From an uncultured Gammaproteobacteria bacterium (GTDB lineage Bacteria > Pseudomonadota > Gammaproteobacteria > Arenicellales > Poriferihabitantaceae): a DNA stretch of 64,000 bases. Both the position numbers and the translations under genes were made by a program. Numbering within the stretch: position 1 is the first letter of the stretch; every line of letters begins with the position of its first letter. Shown here piece after piece: positions 16,701-26,609 of the stretch. The stretch covers positions 87,094 through 151,093 of the forward strand of contig CAMYNW010000008.1 in NCBI GenBank assembly GCA_947259885.1, given 5' to 3'. Under the pieces are notes generated by a model. It ran no database searches, was not told the DNA's origin, and was given only the letters and a program-made list of their open reading frames with translations.

Positions 16701-17762
16701 ATGAAGTTTGTAGATGAAGCCGAAATCAAGGTCATTGCCGGCAAGGGCGGCAATGGTGCGCTGAGCTTTCTTCGTGAGAAATACAGGCCTCATGGCGGCC
16801 CCGATGGAGGTGACGGGGGCAACGGCGGTAGTATTTACTTAATCGCGGACGGCGGGTTAAACACGCTCGCGGACTTTCGCTATACCCGCACCTACAAGGC
16901 AAAAAGTGGTGACAATGGAGCGGGTCGGGATCGCTTCGGAAAGTATGGTGAAGACTTGGTGGTTAAAGTGCCATTGGGGACTATAGTGTCTGACGCGGAG
17001 ACCAGGGAAGTCATTGGAGACGTCGTGCGTGAAGGAGAGAAACTGCTGGTGGCTCGGGGAGGCATCCGCGGATTGGGAAATGCGCGTTTTAAATCCAGCA
17101 TTAACCGGACACCTAGAAAAACCACACCGGGAAAACCGGGTGACGAACGTATATTGAAGCTTGAGCTCAAGGTGCTGGCCGACGTAGGTTTGTTAGGTTT
17201 ACCTAATGCCGGCAAGTCTACCTTTCTTGCCGCCGTTTCAAGTGCCCGACCGCGGGTTGCGGACTATCCTTTCACAACCCTATATCCCCAGCTAGGGGTG
17301 GTGGATGTTGGAGAATCGAGTGGATTTGTGGTGGCTGATATTCCTGGTCTTATTGAGGGTGCGGCCACAGGGGTAGGGCTCGGTATCGCTTTTTTGAAGC
17401 ACCTCAAGAGAACTCGAATTCTGTTGCATCTCGTTGATCTGGCGCCCATGGATCAAAAAGATATCGTGGAGTCAGTGCGGGAAATCGAGACAGAACTAAA
17501 GGCATTTGGCGATAGCCTGGGCGCAAAGGAACGCTGGCTTGTGTTGAACAAATCTGACCTGGTAGATCAGGCGGAGCTGAAAAACATTCAGACAAAAGTG
17601 GTGCGGGAACTCAACTGGCAGGCGCCGGTTTACTGTATTTCCGCTGCTACCGGCGACGGCTGCCAGGCGTTGATCAATAGCTTGATGGTGCGGTTGTCCG
17701 AACTCGATAGCGAGGAGAAGATCAGGTTGAAACAGGCCTCTCATGAGGCGCAGCATGTCTAA
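16701..17762 (+). CDS. obgE: Obg-family ribosome-assembly GTPase
   Basis: The protein has 353 residues. The N-terminal Obg fold (1-158) is glycine rich ([12 protein letters not shown]) and ends before the G domain. GTPase motifs: G1 [11 protein letters not shown] near 167, the switch-I area [13 protein letters not shown]3 [12 protein letters not shown]4 LNKSDLVD, and G5 CISAATGDG. Obg binds the 50S subunit, participates in its late assembly and in the ppGpp response, and is essential in E. coli. Its last bases overlap the start of proB. Confidence 0.97.
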   Translation: MKFVDEAEIKVIAGKGGNGALSFLREKYRPHGGPDGGDGGNGGSIYLIADGGLNTLADFRYTRTYKAKSGDNGAGRDRFGKYGEDLVVKVPLGTIVSDAETREVIGDVVREGEKLLVARGGIRGLGNARFKSSINRTPRKTTPGKPGDERILKLELKVLADVGLLGLPNAGKSTFLAAVSSARPRVADYPFTTLYPQLGVVDVGESSGFVVADIPGLIEGAATGVGLGIAFLKHLKRTRILLHLVDLAPMDQKDIVESVREIETELKAFGDSLGAKERWLVLNKSDLVDQAELKNIQTKVVRELNWQAPVYCISAATGDGCQALINSLMVRLSELDSEEKIRLKQASHEAQHV

Positions 17763-18882
17763 AGATCGTGCCGCCCTAACTAAAACCAGTCGCTGGGTAA
17801 TTAAGGTTGGGACTTCTCTGCTGACCAGCGTTAACGACGGTCTTGACCAGGCAATTATTGATGACTGGGTTGCGGAAATTGCTGTGCTCAGGCAACAGGG
17901 TATGGAGTTTGTTCTGGTATCTTCCGGGTCCATTGGTGAGGGTGTCCGAAGGCTTGGCTGGGACAGGCGACCGCCCGAAATACATAAACTCCAGGCCGCA
18001 GCGGCAGTGGGGCAAATGGGGCTGGTCGAAAGTTATGAGTCATCGTTCAAGCGATTTGGGATCATTACCGCGCAGGTGTTGTTAACCCATGCCGATCTCG
18101 CAAACCGTGAACGTTATTTGAACGCTCGCAGCACGCTGAGAACGCTAATTAAGCTCGGCGTGGTACCCATCGTCAATGAAAACGATACCGTGGTGAATGA
18201 CGAAATTCGTTTTGGCGACAACGATACTCTAGCTGCCCTGGGCGCTAACCTGGTTGAGGCGGAGACGTTGGTTATCCTTACCGACCAAAAGGGGCTGTTT
18301 GATTGTGATCCGCGCACCAACCCGGATGCCAGCCTGGTGCAGTATGCCATGGCCAACGACACTAGTTTGCTCGACGCCGCAGGCCCCGCTTCTGATGTTG
18401 GCAGTGGTGGCATGGTGACGAAAGTCTTGGCGGCACAAAAGGCAGCTCGGTCGGGAGCCTCAACTGTTATTGTAAATGGACGGATAAATAGCGTGCTGAC
18501 CCGATTGCGCCAAGGAGAAGAGCTAGGCACGCTGTTGAGCCCAGGCAGTAATAGAATGGCTGCACGCAAGCAGTGGCTCGCTGGTCAGCTGCGCGGCAGT
18601 GGCCGAGTGACGCTGGATGATGGGGCAGTTAAAGTGCTGCGTGAATCAGGTCGCAGTCTATTGCCAATTGGAGTAAAAGAAGTAAGCGGCCAGTTCGGGC
18701 GCGGGGAGCTGGTAGTTTGTGTGGATTTACAGGGGAACGAAGTGGCACGAGGTCTTGTCAATTATAACGCCGAAGAGGCACGACGGATTGCCGGTAAACC
18801 CAGCGGCTTTATTGAGTCGATACTCGGCTACGCGGGTGAAATCGAGCTTATCCACCGAGATAATATTGCAATCACCGAATAA
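17755..18882 (+). CDS. proB: Glutamate 5-kinase
   Basis: ProB phosphorylates glutamate in the first step of proline synthesis. The 375-residue protein has an amino-acid-kinase domain ([11 protein letters not shown] start, [45 protein letters not shown]-like VGSGGMVTK) and a C-terminal PUA domain beginning about residue 275 ([25 protein letters not shown]). The ATG at 17755, overlapping the obgE stop as ATGTCTAA with GAGG upstream, is chosen over an in-frame ATG at 17743. No proA is next to it. It is convergent with gloB. Confidence 0.95.
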   Translation: MSKDRAALTKTSRWVIKVGTSLLTSVNDGLDQAIIDDWVAEIAVLRQQGMEFVLVSSGSIGEGVRRLGWDRRPPEIHKLQAAAAVGQMGLVESYESSFKRFGIITAQVLLTHADLANRERYLNARSTLRTLIKLGVVPIVNENDTVVNDEIRFGDNDTLAALGANLVEAETLVILTDQKGLFDCDPRTNPDASLVQYAMANDTSLLDAAGPASDVGSGGMVTKVLAAQKAARSGASTVIVNGRINSVLTRLRQGEELGTLLSPGSNRMAARKQWLAGQLRGSGRVTLDDGAVKVLRESGRSLLPIGVKEVSGQFGRGELVVCVDLQGNEVARGLVNYNAEEARRIAGKPSGFIESILGYAGEIELIHRDNIAITE

Positions 18883-18916
18883 AACTACGAACTGAGCTAG
18901 TGTCTCTTCTGAGTCG

Positions 18917-19708
18917 CTACCAACTGTTTCGCAATTCACGCAGTTTAAGAAATACTGTGCGGCTATCCGGATTAGACCCGATCTCTGGGAACCGGGCCCT
19001 CAACTCATCAATAACTTCAGGATTTTCCAGACGGAAAAAGGTGTTGATTTCCTTTTCCTGAGCAATAGTAGTGACAATAGCGTCCGAGGGATCTGCGTTC
19101 GGGTTCTGCTCTAAAAGTTCCCTTGCGCTCTCGTTATGAGGCTCTCGATCAAGAGTAAATTGCAGATTATTTTCCAGGTAATCATGACCCGGATAGATCA
19201 GAGTGCTGTCATCTAGATCCGCAAGTTGTTTTACGAAAGTCTGGTAAAGCGCCGCCGGATGGCCGCCGTTATGACAATTTCCGGCCCCCGCATTGAACAG
19301 CGTGTCGCCGCAAAACAGGCTCGGTGTGTCGGTGTGAGACAGGAGGCAGATGTGACTCATGGTGTGCCCCGGTGTATCCAGCACCTCAAGTTCCACACTC
19401 GAGCCTACTTTCACTACATCGCCTGCGTTCAATCCTATATCGATTCCCTGTATTTTCTCCCGTGCGCCAGCATGTGCCAGCAACTTTGCTCCGGTTGCTG
19501 CAACTACCTTGGCATTGCCACCAGTATGGTCGCCGTGATGGTGCGTATTAAGAATTTGGGTAATGTTCCAGCCCTCAGATTCGGCCTGTCCGATACACTT
19601 TTTGTGATCCAGTGGATCGATAGCAAGGGCTTCCCCGGTTTCGGGGCAGGCGATCAGGTAATTGAAATTACGATAGGCATTTCCGGTCCAAATTTGCTTG
19701 ACGTTCAT
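18917..19708 (-). CDS. gloB: Hydroxyacylglutathione hydrolase (glyoxalase II)
   Basis: This 263-residue metallo-beta-lactamase-fold enzyme hydrolyses S-lactoylglutathione to lactate and glutathione, the second glyoxalase step. The dinuclear metal motif THHHGDHTGG is at about residue 55, with LDTPGHTMSHICLL, FCGDTLFNAGAGN and IYPGHDYLENNLQF supplying the remaining ligands; the C-terminal HAGH domain contains TVFLKLRELRN. It is the last of three leftward genes, following a histidine phosphatase and an amidotransferase. No gloA is present in the window. Confidence 0.95.
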   Translation of the reverse strand: MNVKQIWTGNAYRNFNYLIACPETGEALAIDPLDHKKCIGQAESEGWNITQILNTHHHGDHTGGNAKVVAATGAKLLAHAGAREKIQGIDIGLNAGDVVKVGSSVELEVLDTPGHTMSHICLLSHTDTPSLFCGDTLFNAGAGNCHNGGHPAALYQTFVKQLADLDDSTLIYPGHDYLENNLQFTLDREPHNESARELLEQNPNADPSDAIVTTIAQEKEINTFFRLENPEVIDELRARFPEIGSNPDSRTVFLKLRELRNSW

Positions 19709-19744
19709 ATGCGTTCAGTTAATTGGAGGCAGGGAAACAAGAGT

Positions 19745-20359
19745 TTAGCAGGATACCGACGCCGGCTCTAAGATTTTAGTGTCTGCCCATGCGCAATTGA
19801 CTGCAATCAATTTCAACAAGCTATCCTGGTCCGACTCAAACGCAAGTGGCAGTGACCAGTCGACCTTCTCCGCAAACGGTTGTTGCATATCCCAGCCCGT
19901 AGCCAGGCTCAGAGCCGCGCGAATAACGCCTTTGTGGGTTACCACGACGGTGGTTGCATCGCGCGGTGCCAGAGTTTTCAGCCACAGGGCCAGTCGATCA
20001 CGTACCATACGAGGGGATTCACCTCCTGGCGGCAACAGATCCAGACCACGATCAGGTTGCAGACCCAGTGCAATAATTTTCTGGTTGATTTCCGACAGCA
20101 TTAAGCCTTCGAATTGACCCCAGTGCATTTCGGTTAACTCATCGTGCGGTTCAGAGTCTATAGCTCCGAGTAACTTGGCGGTATCGCGCGTACGCCGCAG
20201 AGGACTGGTTATCCAACGTTGCTGCAGCCATGCGCGAGGTAGTTTGGTTTTTTGTAACGTCGCACGCGCGCTTTCGCTCAACCCTATATCGGTTCTACCC
20301 TGGATACGCCGCTCGAGATTCCACGGTGTTGGTGCGTGACGAAGCAGGAGGATGCGCAC
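19745..20359 (-). CDS. Histidine phosphatase superfamily protein
   Basis: This is a 204-residue phosphoglycerate-mutase-like protein. The phosphohistidine motif LLLRHAPTPWN lies at residues 4-14 (RHG/RHA form), WITSPLRRTRDTA carries the second arginine, and VVVTHKGVIRAAL holds the second catalytic histidine. Such proteins include alpha-ribazole phosphatase (CobC), sugar-phosphate phosphatases and mutases; substrate is not identifiable here. It is encoded just upstream of gloB and nine bases after the amidotransferase gene, so the three are likely one operon. Confidence 0.87.
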   Translation of the reverse strand: MRILLLRHAPTPWNLERRIQGRTDIGLSESARATLQKTKLPRAWLQQRWITSPLRRTRDTAKLLGAIDSEPHDELTEMHWGQFEGLMLSEINQKIIALGLQPDRGLDLLPPGGESPRMVRDRLALWLKTLAPRDATTVVVTHKGVIRAALSLATGWDMQQPFAEKVDWSLPLAFESDQDSLLKLIAVNCAWADTKILEPASVSC

Positions 20360-20368
20360 TGACTGCGA

Positions 20369-21097
20369 TCAGGCGCCGTTTCGAAAAAACTGACTGACCC
20401 AGCCAAATACATGCTCTGAGTCCGTTTCGTTATTTGCTAATAGCCCAATGGTTTCCTGGTATTTGTCTTCTCCGATAGTTTGGCGCCGGAATTTGGCTCG
20501 GTAAGCGCAATATTCTTTATCAAACTCCGGGTGTCCTTGAATACCTAGCATCATCTCGCCATCGGTGATCATGCTGTTTGGACAAAAATCATTAGTGGCA
20601 ATTGCGGAGAAACCGGGAGGGAGCGATACCACTTGATCCTGATGAATCACAATTAGTTTGAATCGATCGCGATCAGCATCGAGCCAATCGAGATTGGCGG
20701 TCAGTCTTGCGGCATGGATGCCGAATCCCCATCCGTTCTCCGAACGCACGGTCTCGCCGCCCAGAGCATGGGCAATGAGCTGGTGGCCAAAACAAATACC
20801 AACCGTTTTAATACGCCTGGAGTAGCACTCTCTGACAAACTCCATTAGCTCTCTAATCCACTGTTTATCCTCAAAAACACTGGCGCCCGAGCCCGAAATC
20901 ATATATCCCTCATGGGCTTCCAGGTCCAAGGGTAAAATACCCTTGTAGGCATCGTATGGGGTCAGCTTTATATGCTTGTCAGCGGCATGCACTCCGCGAG
21001 TGAACATCCTGGTGTAATCACCAAACCGATCCCGTCCGTCCGCCGGAACATCGTCACAGAGCAGCAGTCCAATATCAAGATTTGTCGGATTCGCCAT
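20369..21097 (-). CDS. Class-I glutamine amidotransferase domain protein
   Basis: The protein is 242 residues long, with the triad of class-I amidotransferases: the nucleophile in KTVGICFGHQLIAHALGG and the His-Glu pair in LGIQGHPEFDKEY. A GSGASVFED segment corresponds to the oxyanion region. It resembles the stand-alone GuaA-N/YfeJ-type proteins, which are distinct from GMP synthetase because no ATPase domain follows; some relatives hydrolyse gamma-glutamyl compounds. The exact substrate is unknown. It is the first gene of the leftward group with the histidine phosphatase and gloB, and is divergent from dapA. Confidence 0.85.
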   Translation of the reverse strand: MANPTNLDIGLLLCDDVPADGRDRFGDYTRMFTRGVHAADKHIKLTPYDAYKGILPLDLEAHEGYMISGSGASVFEDKQWIRELMEFVRECYSRRIKTVGICFGHQLIAHALGGETVRSENGWGFGIHAARLTANLDWLDADRDRFKLIVIHQDQVVSLPPGFSAIATNDFCPNSMITDGEMMLGIQGHPEFDKEYCAYRAKFRRQTIGEDKYQETIGLLANNETDSEHVFGWVSQFFRNGA

Positions 21098-21250
21098 CGG
21101 AAAATAAACAGAGATTAAACTTGTTAGTTATATCGGATCGGGATCAGTACAATCAAGCGGCACCCCGAAACAACTATCTCTTGTATCAAGCAAATTCTAC
21201 CTATACCATCCAACAGTCTCCAAAGCTACTCTAATACAAGGTTTTAAAAG

Positions 21251-22129
21251 ATGATTACTGGCAGTTTAGTCGCACTGGTTACCCCGATGTTTGAAGACGG
21301 TAGTGTAGATTTCGACAGCCTGCGCAAGCTTGTAGACTTTCATGTGGAGTCCAAGACGGATGCGATTATTTCCGTTGGCACATCAGGGGAATCCGCTACA
21401 CTAGATATCCCAGAACAACTTGATGTGATTGATAAAACTGTTGGGTTTGCAGCGGGCCGGATCCCGGTAATTGCGGGCACCGGCGGCAATTCAACCAGTG
21501 AAGCCCTGGAGTTGACTGAGAAAGCCGCCGCCTACGATATCCATGCTTGCCTGCTGGTAGTGCCTTACTACAATAAGCCTACACAAGAAGGTCTTTACCA
21601 GCACTTTCGCTATATTGCAGAGCGTGTAGACGTGCCGCAAATTTTGTATAACGTGCCGGGTCGAACATCCCTGGACATGCAAAACGATACGGTGGTGCGG
21701 TTGTCAGAAATCGAAAATATTGTTGGCATAAAAGATGCGACTGCGGACATTTCCCGAGTATCAGATTTTTTAGCCCGCTGTGCGAATGATTTTGCTTTGT
21801 ATTCCGGCGATGATGCCACTACTCTTGAGTTCATAAAGGCGGGTGGCAATGGCTGCATATCAGTCACCGCAAACGTAGCGCCTGCAAAGATGCACAAAAT
21901 GTGTGCTGCCGCACTTGAAGGAGATTATGCTACTGCAGATCGATTGAACGCTGAGTTGGATGGGCTTCATCGCGAACTGTTTGCCGAGTCCAATCCAATT
22001 CCTGCTAAATGGGCAGTTTCCAAATTAGGATTGATGCCAGATGGCATTCGCTTGCCGCTTACAAAATTCTCTGCACAATACCATCGACAGCTTGAGGTCG
22101 CGATGGAGAGTGCTGGCGTTCTCTTATAA
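21251..22129 (+). CDS. dapA: 4-hydroxy-tetrahydrodipicolinate synthase
   Basis: This 292-residue DapA condenses pyruvate with aspartate semialdehyde, committing carbon to lysine and diaminopimelate for peptidoglycan. Schiff-base Lys161 is in IVGIKDATADISR, the catalytic Tyr133 in ILYNVPGRTS, and the threonine pair region is VGTSGESATLD. VVPYYNKPTQEGLYQHF is also diagnostic. The ATG follows a long AT-rich leader. It precedes purL by about 80 bp in the same direction. Confidence 0.96.
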   Translation: MITGSLVALVTPMFEDGSVDFDSLRKLVDFHVESKTDAIISVGTSGESATLDIPEQLDVIDKTVGFAAGRIPVIAGTGGNSTSEALELTEKAAAYDIHACLLVVPYYNKPTQEGLYQHFRYIAERVDVPQILYNVPGRTSLDMQNDTVVRLSEIENIVGIKDATADISRVSDFLARCANDFALYSGDDATTLEFIKAGGNGCISVTANVAPAKMHKMCAAALEGDYATADRLNAELDGLHRELFAESNPIPAKWAVSKLGLMPDGIRLPLTKFSAQYHRQLEVAMESAGVLL

Positions 22130-22210
22130 TCGATGAATAGTGAACCTGTTTTATTCCGGTTCCCATTGGGATCGGAAGCCCTCCCTTTTAATTTCTGATT
22201 GCGGCGAAAT

Positions 22211-25200
22211 ATGCTCCTGTTAAGCGGCAGTATCGCTCTTTCCGACTTTCGTAAACGCAAATTAGTAGATCAACTGGGCTCAGTAGTCCCAGACTGTGTC
22301 GCGTTGGAATCTCGGTATCTTCATATCGTCGATCTTCGGCCTAGCACTTTACTGGATGCTTCGGAAACAGAAATGTTAGAGCGGTTGCTAGATTATGGGC
22401 ACGGTGTGGGTAATCCAACTTCCGCCAAAACCGGCACCTCCTTGTCCCGTGTTACGGTGCCTCGAATCGGAACAATTTCTCCCTGGGCCACAAAAGCGAC
22501 GGACATTACCCACCATTGCGGGCTCGATAAAATTTACCGGGTTGAGCGTGGTATTAGCTGGGAACTTTACTTTGAATCGGCGATATCGGAAGAACTGGAC
22601 TCGACTCTTGATAGCCTTCTGTCAGGTTTGATTTTTGATCCGATGACTGAGTCGTGCTTGTTAAGAGCGGAACACGCGGTTCAGCTTTTTGAACAGACTG
22701 AACCTGAGCCGCTAGTAACGATAGATGTTTTGGGAGGCGGCGGGTCGGCGTTGGATCAAGCAGATCAAGAGTTTGGTTTTGCCCTCAGCGAACCAGAAAA
22801 AAAGTACTTACTCGAGCAGTTCTCGCAACTTGGCAGAAATCCAACCGATGTTGAATTGATGATGTTTGCTCAAGTGAACTCAGAACATTGTCGACATAAA
22901 ATTTTCAATGCGGACTGGAGTGTAGACGGTGAAGAAAAAAAGGATTCATTGTTCGGCATGATTCGCAGCACACATAAAAATAACAGTAAAGGAACTCTGG
23001 TTGCATACAGTGACAATGCCGCAATACTCGAAGGCTCGCAGGGAAGACGTTTTCATCCATCTGCTGAAACTCGGGAATTCAGTTGCCATGATGAATTCGT
23101 CCATTTTACTGCCAAAGTAGAAACGCATAATCACCCTACTGCGATATCTCCTTTTGCGGGTGCTTCCACTGGATCTGGAGGAGAAATTCGGGATGAGGGC
23201 GCTACTGGTCGTGGCGGTAAACCAAAAGCGGGCCTCGCTGGATTTTCGGTTTCTCATCTTCGTATACCTGGATTGCGCAAGCCATGGGAGCCAGAGCAAA
23301 TAAAGCCGGACCGAATTGCTAGTCCGTTGCAGATCATGCTGGAAGGTCCTATTGGCGCGGCAGCTTTTAATAATGAATTTGGCAGGCCCAATATCTGTGG
23401 TTACTTTCGTTCTTTCGAACAGGAGGCCGGCCCAGGACTGCGTCATGGTTATCACAAGCCAATAATGTTGGCCGGTGGGCTAGGGAATATTCGCCCAGGT
23501 CATATCCACAAGCGCCGGATTACTGCTGGGGCAGCGATTGTGGTTCTGGGTGGGCCAACCATGTTAATTGGTCTTGGCGGAGGTGCCGCTTCCAGTGTCG
23601 CTTCGGGAAGTAGTTCTGAATCTCTCGACTTTGCTTCCGTTCAAAGAGGGAACCCGGAAATGCAACGTCGCTGCCAAGAGGTCATAGATGCCTGCTGTGC
23701 GATGGGTGATGCAAACCCGATTATCTCGATCCATGATGTTGGAGCAGGGGGTCTGTGTAATGCGCTGCCGGAACTCGTCCACGACGCTGAGCGTGGCGGC
23801 GCGTTCGAAATCAGAGAAGTGCTGAATGATGAACCCGGCATGTCACCTATGCAGATATGGTGCAACGAATCTCAAGAGCGCTATGTGCTGGCTGTTGAGC
23901 CAGACAGGTTTGCTGAATTTGAAGCCATTTGTGCTCGTGAGAGATGCCTCTTTGCCCGGGTTGGTGAAGCCACAAAAGAACAACATCTGATTTTGACTGA
24001 CCGTCACTTCGGGGGAGATACTGCTCACACATCGATCCCTATTGATTTGTCGATGGCGCTCTTGTTTGGGTTACCGCCAAAGATGAAACGAGATGCGGTG
24101 AGCGCAAGTCCTCAACTGGCGCCGCTCGAAATTTCAAAGCGGTCTATTAGTGAAATGTTGCCATTGGTTTTATCGTTTCCTGCGGTGGCGGATAAGACTT
24201 TCTTAGTCACTATTGGAGATCGTAGCGTTACCGGTATGATTGCACGGGATCAGATGGTTGGACCCTGGCAGGTGCCAGTATCTGACGTCGCGGTAACCTG
24301 CTCGGATTATTATGGCTACACGGGTGAAGCCATGGCCGTTGGGGAACGGACACCAGTGGCGGTTATCAACGCAGAGGCGAGTGGGCGTATGGCCATTGGA
24401 GAAGCTTTGACCAATCTTGCTTCGGCAATGATTGGAGAAGCCTCATCTATTCGCCTGTCTGCCAACTGGATGGTCGCTGCCGGAGAGCCGGGACATGATG
24501 CCGCACTGTATCGCACTGTCAGTGCAGTGGCCCTGGACCTTTGTCCCCAACTGGGGTTAGCGATTCCGGTCGGCAAGGATTCGATGTCGATGGCAACCCG
24601 TTGGCAGGATAATGATGGGCAGGAGCATAAGGTAGTGGCGCCACTATCCCTGGTAGTGACTGCGTTTTCTCCGGTCGTTGATATACGCAGGACATGTACC
24701 CCTTTTATCAGGCTTGATCAGGGGGCAACTGAATTATGGTTTTTTGATCTTGGTTGCGGCAGCAATCGACTTGGTGGTTCAGTACTAGCGCAGGTGCTGG
24801 GACAGATCGGCGATCAGGCGCCGGATGTCAATGCGCCAGTGCTAAAGCGTTTTATGCGTTTTATGTGCACTGTTCATCAACAGCAGTTGGCCTGCGCCTA
24901 TCATGATCGTTCCGATGGTGGACTTGCCGCGACCCTGGTGGAAATGTGTTTTACCGCACGCTGCGGAATTGAGATAGATATTGCCGCGCTTGGGCCTGAC
25001 TCGTTGGCTATTTTGTTCAGCGAGGAGCTCGGAGCGGTGATTCAGGTTCGTTCAGTAGACCGGGATCGCATGCAAGCCTTGGTTGACGACAATGGCTTAG
25101 GTGCAATCAGTTATCGAATTGGCCAACCTACCAATAGCAATCGTATCGCTATTAACAATGGCGCTGAGATCCTATTGGATGTTGCCCGTGAATCCATGCA

Positions 25201-26140
25201 TCGAGCCTGGTCGGAGGTGACCTGGCAAATGCAGCGACTAAGAGACAATCCTGCTTGCGCGGATCAGGAATATGATCGGCTACTCGATCTTGATGATCCG
25301 GGAATTCATCCTAATTTGACCTTTAATCCAGCTGAGAATATTGCGGCGCCGTTTATTTCTGGCGGCCGCAGACCACGAATTGCCATTCTTCGGGAGCAGG
25401 GTGTTAACGGACAGCTTGAAATGGCTGCGGCATTTGATCGCGCCGGTTTTAGCGCAATTGATGTCACCATGAGCGACCTGGTTGATGGTATGACTCTAGA
25501 TGACTTCCATGGGGTTGCTGCCTGTGGCGGCTTTTCATTTGGTGACGTACTTGGTGCGGGAGAGGGCTGGGCTAAGTCTATTTTGTTTAACAGCCGCTTA
25601 AGAGACGCGTTTCAGGAATTTTTTGAGCGCTCTGATACTTTTGCTTTAGGCGTCTGCAATGGATGCCAGATGATGTCGACGATCAAGGAGCTGATACCCG
25701 GTGCAGATCACTGGCCCAGGTTTATTAGGAACGCGTCAGAACAGTATGAGGCGAGGTTCGTCACTGTCAGTATAGAGTCGGAGGTGTCGATCTTAATGCA
25801 TGGGATGCAGGGTTCTCGCTTTTCTGTATCGGTGGCACATGGCGAGGGGAGGGCGTGGTTTTCAAGTATAGATCATCTGCACGCACTGGAACAATATGGG
25901 CAGGTTGCCATGCGATTTGTCGATAACCATCATCAGGCTACAGAACGGTACCCATTTAATTCCAATGGATCCCCGCAAGGCGTGACTGGTTTTACCAATA
26001 CCGACGGACGATTTACGATCATGATGCCGCATCCCGAACGCGTATTCAGAACTGTGGCGCATTCCTGGCACCCGGATGAGTGGCAAGAGAACAGTCCTTG
26101 GATGCGCATATTTCAGAATGCTAGAGCATGGGTGGCTTAG
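22211..26140 (+). CDS. purL: Phosphoribosylformylglycinamidine synthase, large single-chain form
   Basis: This 1309-residue fused FGAM synthase (E. coli PurL is 1295) uses ATP and glutamine in the fourth step of purine synthesis. The N-terminal PurS-like region leads into NSEHCRHKIF, ETHNHPTAISPFAGASTGSGG and GVGAGG-like HDVGAGGLCNAL of the synthetase half; a second synthetase half contains VGKDSMSM and YHDRSDGGLAATL. The C-terminal glutaminase shows GGFSFGDVLGAGEGWA, the nucleophile in GVCNGCQMMS, and MMPHPERVFRT. The ATG at 22211 is used; an upstream TTG at 22199 is also in frame. Confidence 0.97.
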   Translation: MLLLSGSIALSDFRKRKLVDQLGSVVPDCVALESRYLHIVDLRPSTLLDASETEMLERLLDYGHGVGNPTSAKTGTSLSRVTVPRIGTISPWATKATDITHHCGLDKIYRVERGISWELYFESAISEELDSTLDSLLSGLIFDPMTESCLLRAEHAVQLFEQTEPEPLVTIDVLGGGGSALDQADQEFGFALSEPEKKYLLEQFSQLGRNPTDVELMMFAQVNSEHCRHKIFNADWSVDGEEKKDSLFGMIRSTHKNNSKGTLVAYSDNAAILEGSQGRRFHPSAETREFSCHDEFVHFTAKVETHNHPTAISPFAGASTGSGGEIRDEGATGRGGKPKAGLAGFSVSHLRIPGLRKPWEPEQIKPDRIASPLQIMLEGPIGAAAFNNEFGRPNICGYFRSFEQEAGPGLRHGYHKPIMLAGGLGNIRPGHIHKRRITAGAAIVVLGGPTMLIGLGGGAASSVASGSSSESLDFASVQRGNPEMQRRCQEVIDACCAMGDANPIISIHDVGAGGLCNALPELVHDAERGGAFEIREVLNDEPGMSPMQIWCNESQERYVLAVEPDRFAEFEAICARERCLFARVGEATKEQHLILTDRHFGGDTAHTSIPIDLSMALLFGLPPKMKRDAVSASPQLAPLEISKRSISEMLPLVLSFPAVADKTFLVTIGDRSVTGMIARDQMVGPWQVPVSDVAVTCSDYYGYTGEAMAVGERTPVAVINAEASGRMAIGEALTNLASAMIGEASSIRLSANWMVAAGEPGHDAALYRTVSAVALDLCPQLGLAIPVGKDSMSMATRWQDNDGQEHKVVAPLSLVVTAFSPVVDIRRTCTPFIRLDQGATELWFFDLGCGSNRLGGSVLAQVLGQIGDQAPDVNAPVLKRFMRFMCTVHQQQLACAYHDRSDGGLAATLVEMCFTARCGIEIDIAALGPDSLAILFSEELGAVIQVRSVDRDRMQALVDDNGLGAISYRIGQPTNSNRIAINNGAEILLDVARESMHRAWSEVTWQMQRLRDNPACADQEYDRLLDLDDPGIHPNLTFNPAENIAAPFISGGRRPRIAILREQGVNGQLEMAAAFDRAGFSAIDVTMSDLVDGMTLDDFHGVAACGGFSFGDVLGAGEGWAKSILFNSRLRDAFQEFFERSDTFALGVCNGCQMMSTIKELIPGADHWPRFIRNASEQYEARFVTVSIESEVSILMHGMQGSRFSVSVAHGEGRAWFSSIDHLHALEQYGQVAMRFVDNHHQATERYPFNSNGSPQGVTGFTNTDGRFTIMMPHPERVFRTVAHSWHPDEWQENSPWMRIFQNARAWVA

Positions 26141-26143
26141 GCA

Positions 26144-26578
26144 ATGGCAAGACCAAAATTTACCTTTGCAAGCTTTATCATTCGCCTAATACTGGCGCTG
26201 GTGCTGGTTTTCCTGACCTACAATCCTTTGGATCCCTGGTCCTATTATCATTGGGCGCTTAGACCTTTGATGGAAAATTTCAGTGATTTCACCATTCTAA
26301 AAGGTCTGGTTGGTGTCGCCCTGTTAATTGGCTGGGGTGTTTTTCTCGGCGCGACTCTGGGCTCCTTAGGGCTGCTTGGGACCGTATTGGTTGCGCTGTT
26401 TTTCGGTCTGTTTTTGTGGTGGTTGATTGATATTGGATGGATATCAATGGAAAAATCCGCCACGCTAAACTGGCTAGTTTTAGTCGCTCTTGGTTTGGTC
26501 CTCGGCGCCGGTGTTTCATGGTCGCATATTCGGCGGCGACTGACCGGTCAAGTGGACGTTGACGAAACTGAGGAATGA
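26144..26578 (+). CDS. Small membrane protein, DUF6524-like
   Basis: This 144-residue protein has four probable membrane helices (FIIRLILALVLVFLTYNP, TILKGLVGVALLIGWGVFLG, LGLLGTVLVALFFGLFLWWL, LNWLVLVALGLVLGAGVSWS) and an acidic C-terminal tail. The motif NPLDPWSYYHW between the first two helices is distinctive; the family appears conserved but has no assigned function. The ATG lies three bases after the purL stop, so it is probably translated from the purL transcript. I recognise no catalytic motif. Confidence 0.75.
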   Translation: MARPKFTFASFIIRLILALVLVFLTYNPLDPWSYYHWALRPLMENFSDFTILKGLVGVALLIGWGVFLGATLGSLGLLGTVLVALFFGLFLWWLIDIGWISMEKSATLNWLVLVALGLVLGAGVSWSHIRRRLTGQVDVDETEE

Positions 26579-26609
26579 CTGCGGTGTTAGCTTAGTAGCC
26601 GTAAAATTG

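Noticed and set aside
21098..21250. Sigma-70 promoter between the amidotransferase gene and dapA
   Set aside because: TTGTTA and TACAAT occur but are 21 bp apart, too far for a normal promoter.
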